Of a stretch of DNA of 64,000 nucleotides, positions 43,401 through 55,400 are shown in pieces (position 1 is the stretch's first letter; the number at the start of each line of letters is the position of its first letter). Source of the stretch: Terriglobus albidus. Lineage in GTDB: Bacteria > Acidobacteriota > Terriglobia > Terriglobales > Acidobacteriaceae. The position numbers were made by a program, and so were the translations under genes. The stretch lies in NCBI RefSeq assembly GCF_025685425.1, contig NZ_JAGTAS010000056.1:304938-368937 (forward strand). The letters are read 5' to 3'. The notes beneath the pieces are model-generated. The model was given only the letters and a program-made list of their open reading frames with translations. It searched no databases and was not told where the DNA came from.

Positions 43401-44930
43401 CACGCGCAGCCGGGTGTGCCGTTGATCTCTCCGCCGCCGCATCACGATATTTACTCGATCGAGGATCTTGCCCAGCTGATCCACGACCTGAAGCACGTCA
43501 ATCCGCGTGCGGCTGTGGGTGTGAAGCTCGTCTCCTCCTGCGGCGTTGGAACGGTCGCCGCGGGTGTGGCCAAGGCATATGCCGATTACATCGTGATCGC
43601 CGGTAACACGGGCGGTACGGGTGCAGCAGCGCTGTCGTCGATCAAGTACGCGGGTAATCCGTGGGAGCTTGGTCTGGCCGAGGCGCAGCAGGTGTTGATC
43701 GAAAACGGCATGCGGGGCCGCGTCCGTCTGCGTACCGATGGTGGTCTCTCGACGGCTCGCGACATCCTGGTCGCCGCGCTTCTGGGAGCGGACGAGTTTG
43801 CTTTCGGAACGGCAGTGCTGGTGACTCTGGGTTGCGATATGGCTCGCCAGTGCCACCTGAACTCCTGCCCGACGGGCATTGCCACGCAGAAGCCTGAGCT
43901 CCGCGCGAAGTTCCGCGGCAAGCCTGAGCACGTGGTGCAGTTCTTCCAGCAGCTCGCTTCGGAAGTCCAACAGCTTCTCGCCCGTTACGGTCTGCCTTCG
44001 CTGGAAGCTGCAATCGGACGCACCGATCTATTGGAGCAGGTCCGTTTCGATGGCGGTCTGGATCTGAAGCCGATGTTGGCCGTTCCTACCGAAGAAGGCG
44101 CAGTTCGCTGGCAGGGAGGCCGGAATGATCGCCCGGTCTCGCGTCCTGCTGTCGATGAAGCCTGGGTTGGCCCGGCAGTCGACGCGGCGAAGCAGGGAAT
44201 GCCATACCGTGTGCACTCCGACGTGGCGAACCGCGATCGTGCTATTGGCGCGCGCATCGCGGGTGAGCTGGCATTATTGAAGTCGCGCGCCGAAGCTCCG
44301 CTGCCGCGTCCCGACATCACGCTGAACCTGAACGGCACCGCTGGTCAGTCCTTCGGCTGCTTCGCGGTCGACGGTATGAAGCTCATCCTTGAAGGCCAGG
44401 CCAACGACTTTGTCGGCAAGGGCCTTGCGGGTGGTGAGATCATCCTGCGTGCACGCGGTCTGGCGGCACAGCACTCCGGCCACCACGTCATCCTAGGCAA
44501 TGTGGCTCTCTACGGCGCAACCAGCGGCACGCTCTTTGCCGCCGGCCGCGCGGGCGAGCGCTTCGCGGTCCGTAACTCCGGCGCCACTGCTGTGGTAGAA
44601 GGCATCGGCGACCACGGCTGTGAGTACATGACGGGCGGCATGGCTGTCATTCTCGGTAAGACCGGTATCAACTTCGGCGCCGGAATGACGGGCGGCATCG
44701 CCTGGGTATACGACGCTGACGGAAGCTTCCTGTCGACCAAGCGTTGCCACGAAGATTTCCTGGCTCCGGAGACCTTCGAGCAGGCAGGCGAGCATGCGCA
44801 GATGCAGCTTCACGAACTGATCGAAGCACATGTAGAAAGGTCGAACAGCTCGCTGGCGAAGACTCTGCTCGCCGACTGGGCGAACGCATCGCAGAAGTTC
44901 ATCCGCCTGGTTCCTAAGCCCCAGGCATAA
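40452..44930 (+). CDS. gltB: Glutamate synthase large subunit
   Basis: GltB makes two glutamates from glutamine and 2-oxoglutarate. The 1,492-residue protein has a short propeptide (MKMSVPSLLDSRFDHDS) before the catalytic Cys18 of CGVGFVA, the class II glutaminase domain, a central domain, the FMN domain with GNTGGTGAAALSSIKYAG near 1052, the 3Fe-4S cysteines in CHLNSCPTGIATQ near 1135, and the C-terminal beta-helix. The ATG at 40452 was set by the propeptide; a very long open frame upstream over argC and argR is a shadow. The small subunit gltD is not adjacent. It is divergent from the arg operon, with ARG boxes in between. Confidence 0.95.
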   Translation: MKMSVPSLLDSRFDHDSCGVGFVAQVSATPSYDILAKALTALARLAHRGAVAADGKSSDGVGIMAAVPRALLLEELKLDLPADKPLAVGMCFLPVDSAKTEAAIVRSLELQSFKVLAWRTVPTRPETLGEIALSTMPVIKQVIATTDDTSTDVERRLYLARKKFDGFLASGEADGYLCSLSTQTIVYKSMCAGRLLPEFFPDLANQAFVTSFALFHQRYATNTTPTWHRAQPCRALAHNGEINTVWGNRARMAARDATLPDECKPILTQGGSDSTSLDETVELLRYNGRTLPESLRMLVPPAYTAKPSSFLQYHVDMAEPWDGPAALGFADGKVVGAALDRNGLRPSRYAVTNTGIVVAGSEAGLVDLDPNTVIESGRLGPGEMFVVDLIEHKVLHNDELFDLFDADPTYQQLLAEQTPLVKADIADTPDLKSLLPIHLAFGYTKEEVRMILAPMATEGKDPVWSMGDDTPLAFLAKAPRPLYAYFRQRFAQVTNPAIDPLREACVVSLHTRLGPWSHMLDKHAPLPGLSLFSPFLSLGQAAALREHKYDHAANLKTVELPCLFTATTTLEAGLEAVGEQAVTLVRNGAGILLLTDRGASAASLPIPMAMATAYVNEVLVRAGLRANVGIAVEAGDCRDIHHAAVLIGYGAGAVCPWLALESGRALTPAGTDPYESEKKMLKALDAGLAKIMSKMGVSVVDSYRSAHLFDILGLHMSVVDKCFPETPAPISGIGFAEIEQQLRKLWGAEQATDLTDPGWVKFRRADGTEPHGWAPPLVKELQTVVGSARNVPAAADPAAAFQIYTQNVASREPAFLRDLLEIRPAGPELSVSEVEAPEKMYRRFIASAMSLGSLSPEAHSTITLAMNTLGGKSNTGEGGEDPGVYKPSPVVSSFRTPGGGVVTMARNESEGGVAVAEPIVAAPAIHGMLNNKIKQVASGRFGVTAEYLANAEEIEIKVAQGAKPGEGGQLPGHKVSGLIARLRHAQPGVPLISPPPHHDIYSIEDLAQLIHDLKHVNPRAAVGVKLVSSCGVGTVAAGVAKAYADYIVIAGNTGGTGAAALSSIKYAGNPWELGLAEAQQVLIENGMRGRVRLRTDGGLSTARDILVAALLGADEFAFGTAVLVTLGCDMARQCHLNSCPTGIATQKPELRAKFRGKPEHVVQFFQQLASEVQQLLARYGLPSLEAAIGRTDLLEQVRFDGGLDLKPMLAVPTEEGAVRWQGGRNDRPVSRPAVDEAWVGPAVDAAKQGMPYRVHSDVANRDRAIGARIAGELALLKSRAEAPLPRPDITLNLNGTAGQSFGCFAVDGMKLILEGQANDFVGKGLAGGEIILRARGLAAQHSGHHVILGNVALYGATSGTLFAAGRAGERFAVRNSGATAVVEGIGDHGCEYMTGGMAVILGKTGINFGAGMTGGIAWVYDADGSFLSTKRCHEDFLAPETFEQAGEHAQMQLHELIEAHVERSNSSLAKTLLADWANASQKFIRLVPKPQA

Positions 44931-44946
44931 AAGGAACTTGCAACAC

Positions 44947-44984
44947 AACCGGCTGGCCGCAAGGTTGCCAGCCGGTTCCTCTTT
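44947..44984 (+). terminator. Intrinsic terminator of gltB
   Basis: An 11-bp perfect stem (AACCGGCTGGC, 44947-44957, with 44967-44977) and nine-base loop, followed by CCTCTTT. Confidence 0.85.
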
Positions 44985-45082
44985 AAGGTATTTCCCAGCC
45001 GCGCCTCTCCGTGCAGGACACCCGATCTCCAGTACAGGCATCTCAGCATCAAGGTTTGGTTCTATCGAGATGGAGGTGCGAC

Positions 45083-45595
45083 ATGGAGAGTAAAGCCAAA
45101 TTTCTCGGACACCCTATTCATCCGGTGTTGGTCGTTTTTCCTCTGGGATTGCTTGCCACCGCGGCTGCTTTCGACATCGTAGCCCTCATCCAGCGAGATG
45201 CCTTCTGGTATCGCGTCTCTTTCTGGCTGATTGCGGCGGGCATTATCGGCGGCCTCTGCGCGGCTGTCTTTGGCGCTATCGATTGGTCCGCTATTCCCAG
45301 GGAAACGCGAGCGTGGCGAATCGGCCTCCTGCATGGTGGAACAAACGTCGTTGTCGTGGTGATGTTTGCTGCAAGTTGGTGGATACGCGACAAGACTGGT
45401 CAGATTCCGTCGACTGCTGCATTGACGCTTTCATTTGTCGCCGTCGCATTATCTTTCGTGGGTGGATGGTTAGGAGGCGAGCTTGTGGATCGCCTTGGCG
45501 TCGGCGTGGAGGACAATGCGAATCTGGATGCCCCGAGTTCGCTCTCGCCTCGTTCCGGGAAGGGGCACGAATTTCCTTTGCGTAAAGCCGGATAG
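45083..45595 (+). CDS. DUF2231-type membrane protein
   Basis: A 170-residue membrane protein that begins MESKAKFLGHPIHPVLVVFPLGLL, the typical start of the DUF2231 family ('HPxHP' motif at the first helix). Four membrane helices are seen at about 15-35, 45-68, 82-100 and 112-130. The two histidines near the first helix suggest heme or metal binding, but the family's function is not established. GGAGG six bases before the ATG at 45083 sets the start. The tail (about 135-170) is polar. It is a single gene, convergent with the TetR gene. Confidence 0.85.
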   Translation: MESKAKFLGHPIHPVLVVFPLGLLATAAAFDIVALIQRDAFWYRVSFWLIAAGIIGGLCAAVFGAIDWSAIPRETRAWRIGLLHGGTNVVVVVMFAASWWIRDKTGQIPSTAALTLSFVAVALSFVGGWLGGELVDRLGVGVEDNANLDAPSSLSPRSGKGHEFPLRKAG

Positions 45596-45647
45596 CCGTG
45601 CGGTAGCAGTCGCAGTCCACGCGGTGTTCTAAAAGATGCAAATGGAA

Positions 45648-46223
45648 TCAGAAGCTGCGCAGCAGGAAGTCCCTGGTGTTTGCGAGTACCTTCTCTCGTA
45701 ACGCGGGATCCGGCAGCAAGCGGGCAATCTGGACTGTCCCGATCATTGTCGAAAAGATTACAAAAAAAGCGCTCTCTTTATCAGTAGATCTCCGTCCCGG
45801 CATGAACGGCCGCATGAGGTCTTTGTAGTTCCTGAGCTCGTCGAAGATCCGGCCCTTCATCTCTTCGCTGGTGCGAACCATCTCAGGAGCAAGCGCGGTC
45901 AGGGGGCACCAACTCTCAGCTTGAGAGCAATGTTCCGGCTGCAGATAGGTTGTCACGATGGCCTTCCACGCGATCTCAGGGCGAGATTCTTTTGCGGCCT
46001 TCAAAAGACGGTTGATAATCTCCCGGAAGGCCTCGTTTAGCGACTCGAGAACTAATTCATCCTTGCTCGCGAAATGTTTATAGAAGCCACCATGGGTCAG
46101 ACCAGTGTCCTGCATCACCGCGGAAACGGCAGCGCCGGTCAGCCCTTCTGTACGGATTCGCCGTGAGGCGTCTTTCACAATTCTTTGATGGATTTCAGCT
46201 TTATGTTCCGGCGGGTATCGCAT
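45648..46223 (-). CDS. TetR/AcrR family transcriptional regulator
   Basis: A 191-residue one-domain repressor. The N-terminal helix-turn-helix is clear: IHQRIVKDASRRIRTEGLTGAAVSAVMQDTGLTHGGFYKHFASKDELV. The C-terminal ligand domain is alpha-helical, and SQAESWCPLTALAPEM resembles a subgroup in which one cysteine is conserved. No neighbouring target gene is divergent from it: repeat copy 4 and the giant pectinase gene lie upstream on the same strand. The ligand is unknown. No operator palindrome was recognised in the 40 bases before the start. Confidence 0.9.
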   Translation of the reverse strand: MRYPPEHKAEIHQRIVKDASRRIRTEGLTGAAVSAVMQDTGLTHGGFYKHFASKDELVLESLNEAFREIINRLLKAAKESRPEIAWKAIVTTYLQPEHCSQAESWCPLTALAPEMVRTSEEMKGRIFDELRNYKDLMRPFMPGRRSTDKESAFFVIFSTMIGTVQIARLLPDPALREKVLANTRDFLLRSF

Positions 46224-46262
46224 CGTCTCATTATAGGATTTTGCGCATCATCTAACTTCGGT

Positions 46263-46378
46263 TAGAGCTTTTTCCCTGCAGGTATAGTCCAGAGCATCCG
46301 CATCTATGGGCGTTTTCGCAATGAAAACGCCGCTTCACGAACCCTTCCGGGATACCCAGCAACAGGGAAAATGCTCTA
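46263..46378 (-). repeat. MITE-like palindromic element, copy 4
   Basis: An element of 112 bp (46265-46376) with TA on both sides, in the opposite orientation to copies 1-3. The empty site would be TTAA. It lies 53 bases past the stop of the giant gene, just after its terminator, and 40 bases before the tetR start. Confidence 0.85.
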
Positions 46379-46382
46379 AACA

Positions 46383-46416
46383 AGAAGGGGCTTTCCATCT
46401 CTGAAGAGCCCTTTCT
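46383..46416 (-). terminator. Terminator after the giant pectinase gene
   Basis: A 10-bp stem (AGAAGGGGCT with AGCCCTTTCT, one G-T pair) and a 14-base loop lie 15 bases past the stop. On the minus strand it is followed by TGTTTAG, then repeat copy 4. Confidence 0.6.
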
Positions 46417-46430
46417 CATTCAACATCACC

Positions 46431-49400
46431 TTATTGAGCCATCGTTATGTTGACGCTCGCGGAGCCCGAAGCGTAGTTTGTGCCACCTGCATAGGTGGCG
46501 GTAATGGCGTGCGATCCCGCGGAGAGCCCGGATGTCGCGTAGCTTGCCTGGCCGCTGCTGTTGACCGGAACCGTCTGAAGCAGAGTTGAGCCGTCATAGA
46601 ACGAAACCGTACCGCTAGCATTCGGCGGACCCGCACTCCAGGAAGCAATGGATGCCTGGAACGTGATGGTTGTTCCGACTTTGCTATACCAGCTGGACGG
46701 TGTAAGCGATACGGTCACCGGCGCCAAAGTGACGGTGAAGTTATTGGTTTGCTCTGTTGCAGCCGCATAGTTAGCCTGTTGTGCGTAATCGATCGCGGCG
46801 GTGTGACTGCCCGCATTCGGTTTTGTGATTGTGAACTGCGCATTGCCGGATGAGAGCGCCACGCTTACGGGAGCACTCCCGTCATAGCTGTACGTAATGA
46901 CACCTTGCGGCGATCCAGCGGAGGAGCTCAGATTCACGGTGCACTGATAGTTGGCTCCGTATGCAAACGAAGAGTTCCAGCAGGACGCGCTCATCTTCAC
47001 CGGAGTCGGGCTGACAGTTACCAGAACCGGAGCGGATGTTCCGGACGGATTGCTGCTATTGCCCGAGTAGGTGGCGCTGATCGAGTGGCTACCCGCACTG
47101 CGTCCCGGCGAAATGTACCAATAGGCACATCCATTACCCTGAAGCGTTTGCGTAGTCAGCGTGGTGCTTCCATCTGCAATGGTGACTGTGCCGGTCGGTG
47201 TTGCCGAAGTTGCTCCCGCAACGCAGACCGTCACATTCGTTGCACCGGGATAGACCAGTTGTGTGCTGGCTAACTGGAGTTGCACCGACGTGTCATAGAC
47301 GTTCAAAGCCATGTTGCTCGTGGAGGCCAGATGGCTCTGATCGCCCTGATACTGGGCTGTGATGGTCAGAGTTCCTGATGCGGAAGGAACAAAGGGACAG
47401 GTCGCTATTCCTGACGCGTTGAGTGGCGAAGTGCAAAGGATGTTCGTTCCAGAGGAGAAGACAACGTTGCCTGTGGGCTGTCCGACACTTGTCACTGTTG
47501 CCGTAAGGGTCTCTGTCTTGCCCTGGGCCGCCGGATTCGGCGTTCCGCTCAATGCAAGGTTGGACGCGGCAGGGTTCACCGTCAGATGAACCGTCTGCAC
47601 TGCATTGGTGTAATCGGTTGTGTCGTTAGGAGTGAAGGTTACCGAGAGCAGTTGCTGTCCTGCACTTAACATCATTCCGGCCGCAGGGGAGTATGAGAAT
47701 GTGCCGGGCACGCTTGCGGTGGCATTGAGCTGCGCGCTGCTCAGTGCGGTGCCGTAGGTGACCGATGCTGGCGTGGCCCAGGTAATGGTTGGCGTTGCCT
47801 GAGTCACCGTCAGAAGGACCGTGGTTGTTGCCGTTGTGTAGTCGGTTGTGTCGGTCGGTGTGAACGTGACGGCCAGGGTTTGTGCTCCGGCCGTCACTAC
47901 CGTGCCAAGCGCAGGGGTGTAGGTGAAGGCGCCATCGACTCCGCCTGAGGTTGCGTTCAACTGCGTCGCGCTCAGTGGAGTTCCGTATGTGATCGCCGCC
48001 GGTGAAGACCAGGTAAGAGTAGGCTGCGCCTGTCCGATGACAAGCGTTGTTGCGGAGGTGCTTGCAGCGGTGTAACCGTTGCTGCTTGTGTACGACGCCG
48101 TAATGGAGTGAGAACCGGCCTTCAATGACGGCAGCGTTGCAGTAGCCACGCCATTCACGAGATCGGCGTTCATCGTGGCGCTATCAACGGTGAAAATTAC
48201 CGTTCCGGCGGGAATAACGGAAGCGCCGGTGACTGTCGCCGTAACGGTGATGCTCTGACCATAGACCGGTGAGGCTGGAATGAACGAACCGAGCGTCATG
48301 CTGGCGGCGGGTGCCGTTGCAGGTCCGGTCACGGTCAGCTGCACCGCAGACGGGGTAGAAAGGCTCGCGTTCGCCAGGTTTCCGTTGAAGGTTGCCGTGT
48401 CGGTTGTAGTGACGTAGGTGGTAGGTGTGTAGGTTGCCGTAACGTTGCATACACCCCCGATCGCCAGCGTACCGGCATTGCTTGTGTTTACGGAACAGTC
48501 TGTGGACGAGGCAGCGCTCAGACTGTAGTCGGCTGGATCGCTCTGGCTGACCGAGGTCAACTGCAGGGTCTGATTACCAGACTCCAGCAGGCTGAAGTTT
48601 TGAGGCGCCGCAGAAGTGTTCGCGAACTGGAAATATCCTTGCGTGCGGATCAGCTTGAGAATCGAACCGGAAGAAGAACCGGTATAGAGATTGCCGGCGC
48701 TATCGGTAGCAAGTCCAGCAGGTGTTGTAGTTGCGATGGTGAAGCCGCTGCTGTTCGCGCTGGCTGGAACAGCGAGGATCGACCCAGAGTCGGCAATAAG
48801 CAGATTGCCAGCAGCATCCGTTATGGCAACGGACGGCTGAGTGGCGGTTGTCGAAACCGCACTTCGGGTTCCGCTCTGCAGGTTATAGCGATAGAGTGCC
48901 GGCGCGCCCGAATCGGCAATCAACAGATTTCCGTTCGGGTCGATGCTGAGCCCGGCAGGCGCTACCAGCGTTCCCACCGGCAGTTGACGCATGACACCGG
49001 TGATCGGATTCACCTGGTAGATCGCCTGTGCCGATGCATCAGAGACATAGAGGTTATTGATCGAATCGACAGCCAGTCCTGTCGGCTTGGTGAAGGTGAA
49101 GGGCAGTATAGATGTTGCTCCTGCCGGCGAAACCTGCGTAACCAGGCCCGTCGATACGTCGCTCACATAGACATATCCTCGCGGATCAGTCACAACGGCG
49201 CCGGGGGCCGTAAGAGCTGCCAGGGTCGTCGGAACAGCGCTGCTGCCTTGCGCCACTGCCGAAGAAGCATATTTCAGCAGAGACTTGCTTGCGCTGTCGG
49301 CCACATAGACATTCCCCGCATTATCCGTTGCAAGTCCTGCTACCTGCAGGCCTGTTCCGAAGCTGGTCGTGCTGGCAGGATCGAGTGTCGCACCTGCGCC

Positions 49401-52400
49401 AAGACCTGTACCGGTCAAGCCGAGATAGGCCGTATGTCCTTGCGTGCTGGTTGCCGTCAGTATCGTGGAGCGAGCGCCAGGTACGGCCGGTGTGAAAGTG
49501 GAGGTAAGCAGGCAATCCGTCGTGGTGTCACCGTTGGTCGAGCACGCTGAAGATGAGAGAGTCCATTCTGGTGAGTTGACCGATATGCCATTGCCGGTGG
49601 CGGTGTCGCCTGCGATGAAGTGGATATTCACAGGCGACGAAGAAGCCGTTCCGGTCGCGACTGCAGTTGATTGCAGGTTGGTGCTCACCTTACGAATACG
49701 CAGGTTGAGCGTGTCTGAGATGTAAATGTTGCCGAGGGTATCGCTGCCGACACCGATGCCGTTGCCACCATTGCCGAACTTCGCCTGCGTCGCAGGGCAA
49801 CCATCGCCGATGCTGTTGGTTGCGCCCGCGCAGACTGCGGAGGCATTGCTCGCAACCGGGCGGAGATTGCCGGTCCGGAAGTCCTGGAACCAGATCACAC
49901 CATTGCCATCGGAGATGTAGAGGTTGTTGCTGCTATCGATCGCAAGCTTCTGCGGAGACATAGTGACATTGGTGCCTAGCGTCGGATAGGTGCCACTGTA
50001 GGCAGCGCCTGCACCTCCGGCGATGGTGTAGATATAACCATTGACCGGCGCGGTAACTCCGAGCTTGGCAAGCAGTGCATCGAGCGGCGAATTCGTTCCG
50101 CAGGTGACGCACACCACGCGGATCTTACCGCCGCTTGAGTCGGCGATATAGACGTTCAGGTTCGCGTCCGTCATCACACCCTGCGGGTTGCTGATCGCAG
50201 CTGAGGTCGCGGGGCCTCCGTCTCCGTTCGAGGCTGCGGTGCCGGTTCCGGCAAACGTGTGGATCACACCGGTCTCGTCGACGACACGAATCTTGTTAGC
50301 AGTCGTGTCGGCGATATAGATGTTGCCCACCGTATCGCCCCAGACACCGCGAGGAGCATTGACTTGGGCCGATGTGGCCGCGCCTCCGTCGCCGGTCGAT
50401 CCGGCAGTGCCGGTACCTGCCACGAGGTACATCAATCCCGTGGAGACGCTGACCTTATAGACCTTGTTTCCGCTGTAATCAGCAATGAAGATATTGCCGG
50501 CGGCATCAGAGGAGATTCCGCGAGGCTTGCTGATACTGACCAGTGTCGGCGTGCATCCGGTTGTTGCCGAGGGCACGCAGGCGGTTCCGGTCACGCGCCC
50601 GGCGAAGTTGCTGATGATGCCATTCGGCGCGATGCGGCGTATCAGCGCGGCGCTGATATCGGTGAAGTACACGTTGCCGAAGGGATCGGCAGCAACAGCA
50701 CGAAGATCATCGGCGCTGGACAGCGCGATTGCGGTTGCCTGGCATCCGTTACCCCACTTATCGATTGCACCGGCGCACGCCATCGTTCCGCTGCTCGGAA
50801 CCGTCAGGGAAGAACCGCCTGCGATGGTCGAGATGGTGTACGGCATCGCGATTGGAGCGGTAGGTAATGCAACAATGGTGGGCGGATTGACAGTAATGGT
50901 CATCGCCGTGGAATTCGATGCTCCGAATGCGCCCGTTCCTGTATAGCTCGCAGTGACGGAATTGGCTCCGATCGGCAAGGATACAGAGACCGATGCTGTT
51001 CCACTCACCAGAGAGGAAGAGGTCAACAACGTTGCCGTCGAATTTGTCGTAGTTGTGTAACTGAAACTTACTATGCCGGTAGGTGTTCCAGCGCTTGAGG
51101 TCACGGTTGCATTCAAGGCTACCGGGTGACCGAGAGTGCTCGTCGTCGAGTTCGCCGAGAGAGTCGTTGTGGTCGCCGCCGCCGAGACGGAAACCGTCGC
51201 CGCCGATGAGATGGATCCGGCATTCACCGTGTCTCCGCTATAGATTGCGGTGACACTGTATGCGGAGGCGCTGTAGGGTAGGGTAATGGTCGTGGTTGCG
51301 GCGCCAGATGTCAGCGTCGAGCTCGCATATACGGAGCCATTTACAACGAATGCAACCGTGCCCGTCGGGTTCGTACCTGTCACGGCTGCTGTCGCCGTGA
51401 ACGAAGATCCGTATGCAACTGACGAGGGAACACCAGAAAGTGCTGTGGACGTGCTCGCCAGGGTTGCGGCATTCACCGTAACGACATATGGTCCTGTCTG
51501 GGTGTAATAGGTCGAGCCACTGGGTAGCGGGTAGTTGGTGTCACCGGAGTAGGTTGCGGTAAACGTATGCGTGCCAATCGCCAGGCCGCTCAGCGGGATG
51601 GACGTGGTTTCCGACGAACCAGTCAGGGTAACCGTCTTCTTGCTGTTATCGAATGCGTCTGTCAGCGTAACTGTGCCGGTAGGATAAGCGGCGCCACCGA
51701 CCGCTGGCGTCAGGACGACCATTGCAGTCGCATTCTGTCCGTAGCTGATGGTCTGCGGTAAACCGTTAGGACCAGTGAGTTCAGGAGCGATGTAGGTGAA
51801 GTTGCACTGGGGCGCCTGCAGGGTGGTTGCCGTGCGATTGTCCGTCAGTGTGTTGCCGTTCGACCCGGCGAAGCCTGTCCATGCCGAAACGAAGTTGGAT
51901 GAGACCTGTCCCGGTCCCAGCGTGAGTTGTGCATTGGTTTCTGTCCCGCCTGTTCCCGTAGTTACGAAGTTCGACGAGGAGAGGGCACTTGGGAAGGTCA
52001 CGTTGTCGAGCGTGACAATAAGCGGGTTAATGGTTGACCCGTTTGCCGCACCGGTAAACTGCAGACTTCCTGCGCTCGCAGTCGTCGCATTGTTCAGGAA
52101 CACCAGGTTCTGCATCAGGATGTTCTGGAAGTTCGGTGTTTGTGTTCCGGTATTCGTGTTGTAAAGCGGCGTGAACTGGACGTCCGTCTTATGATCGAGG
52201 AAGCAGGAGTTGGAGTACTGAATTCCTGTGACAAGTCCACCACGATCATTCGCCGACTTGATTCGAATTGCGGTGGAATTGCCGTCGGCCGTGTTGTTCA
52301 CCGAACTGCCGAGTCCTGCAAATCCGTTGCCCGCCAGCATATTGCCGTCGAAAAGAATATTGCTGATACCACCCTGGGTGATGCTTCCAATCGACTCTCC

Positions 52401-55400
52401 ATGGCCCGCAAAGAAGTGGTTATTGGTGATTGAGATGTTCTGTGATCCGCCGCCGGAGGCGCCGACAGCAATATTGTCGTCACCATCGGAGATCCACGAA
52501 CGCGTGATCGTGAAGTTTGTCGCATTTCCTGGATCAATGCCATCTGTATTGCGTGAACTCGTTGGCGTGACAACCTTCACATCCCATGCGGTGAAATTGC
52601 TTACTGCGCCGCCGGTGGAGGAGACATGGAATAGAGGAGAGTTGCGGAGCGTGATCTTGTAAAGGGTAATGTTGCTTGCGCCGCGTTCAAGAAGGATGAA
52701 ACGCGGATTCTGCTGATTCGCGACTCCGTTCGCTGCAGCCGATAGTCCCCACCAGCTGTAGCCCTCATACGGATCAATGGCATTGAGAAGCGCGTCGCCG
52801 CCGCGGCCGTCCAGCCGTCCGTATCCCATGATGCCGACATTGGTCGAGGTGCCTGGAATATCGATGAGAGGACGGCAGGTGGAAGTAGCAGCGTTGTTGT
52901 TGATAGTGCCGCAGGTGTGCGTGCCTTGCACTTTGTCGTAGTCCTGCGCATTGCGCGAGAAGAAGACGATAACGCCGGGATCAACCAACAGGGTCACATT
53001 CGACGGCATACTAAGCGGACCGGTGAGGAAAGCGTTGTTTCCTGCGTTTCCGGCAGAGAGTTCTACTGCCTGACCGGTTCCAGAGCAGCTATTGAGGGCA
53101 GCCTGAATGCGGGCTCCATCGGGATTGGTGACTGTGGAATCGACAGAGGTTGGTAGATCGTCGTTTACCGACGCCAGCGAAGCAGCTAGCGCCGTGCAGA
53201 CGGCTGGGAATTGCGGCTCGGTTACGGTGCGGGTATCACCTGTAGCCACAGGAGCCGCCTGATTCACAGCCTGAACGTACAGATAACCACCGGTGAAATT
53301 GAACGTGTAATTCGTGGCAGCCAGAGTGCCGGTCGAAACTGTGATTGGAAAGATGCCGACCGTGTTTGTACCGGTCGCTGCTCCGGTGAATGCGGGCGAC
53401 CCGGTTACGGCCGTCGCCTGCGTATCACTGTTAACGAAGCCTGTGATCGTTGCCGTATAGGAAGGCAGAGCTGCGCCGACCTGGACTGTGACGTTGTTTG
53501 CCGTTACCTGCAGAACAGCACGCGCAATCGTGATGGTTGCTCCGCCTGAAGTGCTGGTTGCATAAGACGCATCGCCGCTGTAGACCGCCTTGAGTGTTTG
53601 AACACCCGCGCTCACACCCGAGAGTGTGTACGTGCAGGCGCCACTCGACAATGTGCATGATCCAACGGTGGTGGATCCCGCAAGAAGGTTTACGTTGCCG
53701 CTGGGCGTCCCGCTGCCGGAGTTGGCGGCTACAGTGGCAGTGCCAGTAATCGTGCCGCCGTAGGTGCTGCTCGTATTGTCGAGGGTGAGCAAGGTGCTGG
53801 TGGCAACCAGCGGAGCTGCCGGTACGGTGATGGTGAACGCCGATGACGTGCTTCCGTTGAAGTTGGCATCGCCGCCGTACACCATGGTGATGGTATGGAC
53901 GCCGGCGGCGAGCGTACTCGTGGTGAGATACGCTTCACCCGCGGCATCAAGAGAACCGGAGGCAAGTACAACATTCCCGTCGAGGAATTGATAGGTTCCC
54001 GTCGGGATCAAACCTGCGCCTGGCGTCTGCGGACGTCCAAGGATGGTCACGCTGCTGCCGTAGGAGTTCAGCGTGATGCTGCCCGTCGGGGCAAAGGAGT
54101 TGACCGCAGTGGCAAGCGCATTCACGGGGTTCCAGTTGGCGGAGAAGCCGCTATAGGTCTGTGTTGGAACTGTTGCCGAAAGGAACGTGACTGGATAGTA
54201 CTGTGCTGCCTGGGCAGCAGTAAGACTCGTATGCACCGCATTGTTCGCTGCGATGGTGCCCGGATTGGTCGAGGTCGTCTCACGTGATCCGTTTACCCCC
54301 GCGCCAGTATTACCGCCTGTTGGAACAACGGCTCCGTTGAACAGCGATGCGGGATAAGGAGCCGTGCCAACGGCAGGGTCAACGTATGGCTGCGTGTTGT
54401 ACTCGGCATAGGTGGATGTCGGCAGATTTGTATTGCCTGAGAACTCTATCCAGCCGACCGGATTCACCTGATCGACGAACGAGTTCAACATGATCCAGGT
54501 GGAATATGCTCCATAGGGCCGGCCATAGTAAAGATTCGACATGCCGGTGCTTTGCGAAAGCAGAGTGCAATCATTGCAGATATAACCGCTCAGATAGTCA
54601 TTGCTGCTGCCGGTCTGGAATTTCTTATTCTGTGCTTCGATGGTTGTCGGGCCACCCGGCGAAGTTCCATGCCACGCGGTGAAGAAGTTCGTCCGATCGA
54701 AGACAAGCGCGGCGTCGCCGAAGACGTAATCGACATCGCCGATGATGGTGCCCTTCCACATGTACTGACGCGCCGGAGTGCATGAGCTGCTGCTGCATCC
54801 TTGGCTGCCTGCATAGAGCGTGTCCTGCAAGCTGGTGAGATTGACGTTGTTCAGCACCGCCTGGTCCGCGGTCATCCACAGCGCCAGCGCCTGCGAGTTG
54901 CACTGCTTGCCAGAGTCATAGAGAGACTTGAGCGTCTGTCCCACGCCTGTGTCAGCACAGCTTCCACTTGCCGTGGAGTACGTCGACGTAGTGGTTGTGC
55001 TGGTGTTGTACGTGTTCTGGATCGTCAGATACTCGGCATAGAAACCGTTCGGCGTGTACTGCACGTTTCCGGAGGTCGCCTGGCTGCCGATGTAGGCGCT
55101 CTTTGCCACGTTCAAGGTAGACGATCCCTGGTCACCGCCGGCATTGGCATTGCCGGCGCTACTACCCGGGTAAACGAAGGGGGAAGAGAAGGCTCCATCT
55201 TCGCCGGTAAGGATCACCTTTGTCGGATCGCCACCCAGGCCGCGTAGGGCGACATTCGGATAACTGACCGTATTCTGGCCTGTGTAAGTTCCAGGCTTCA
55301 GATAGATGGTTCCACCGGTAGTCGGCAATGCGGCCAGTGCTGTCGAGAGACTCGTGTAATTTCCGGTTCCATCTGCTGCGACGACATTCGTTGAGGCACC

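Noticed and set aside
48600..49550. 316-codon plus-strand frame inside the giant pectinase gene
   Set aside because: Arg/Gly/Cys-rich shadow of the repeat-coding minus strand; no family features.
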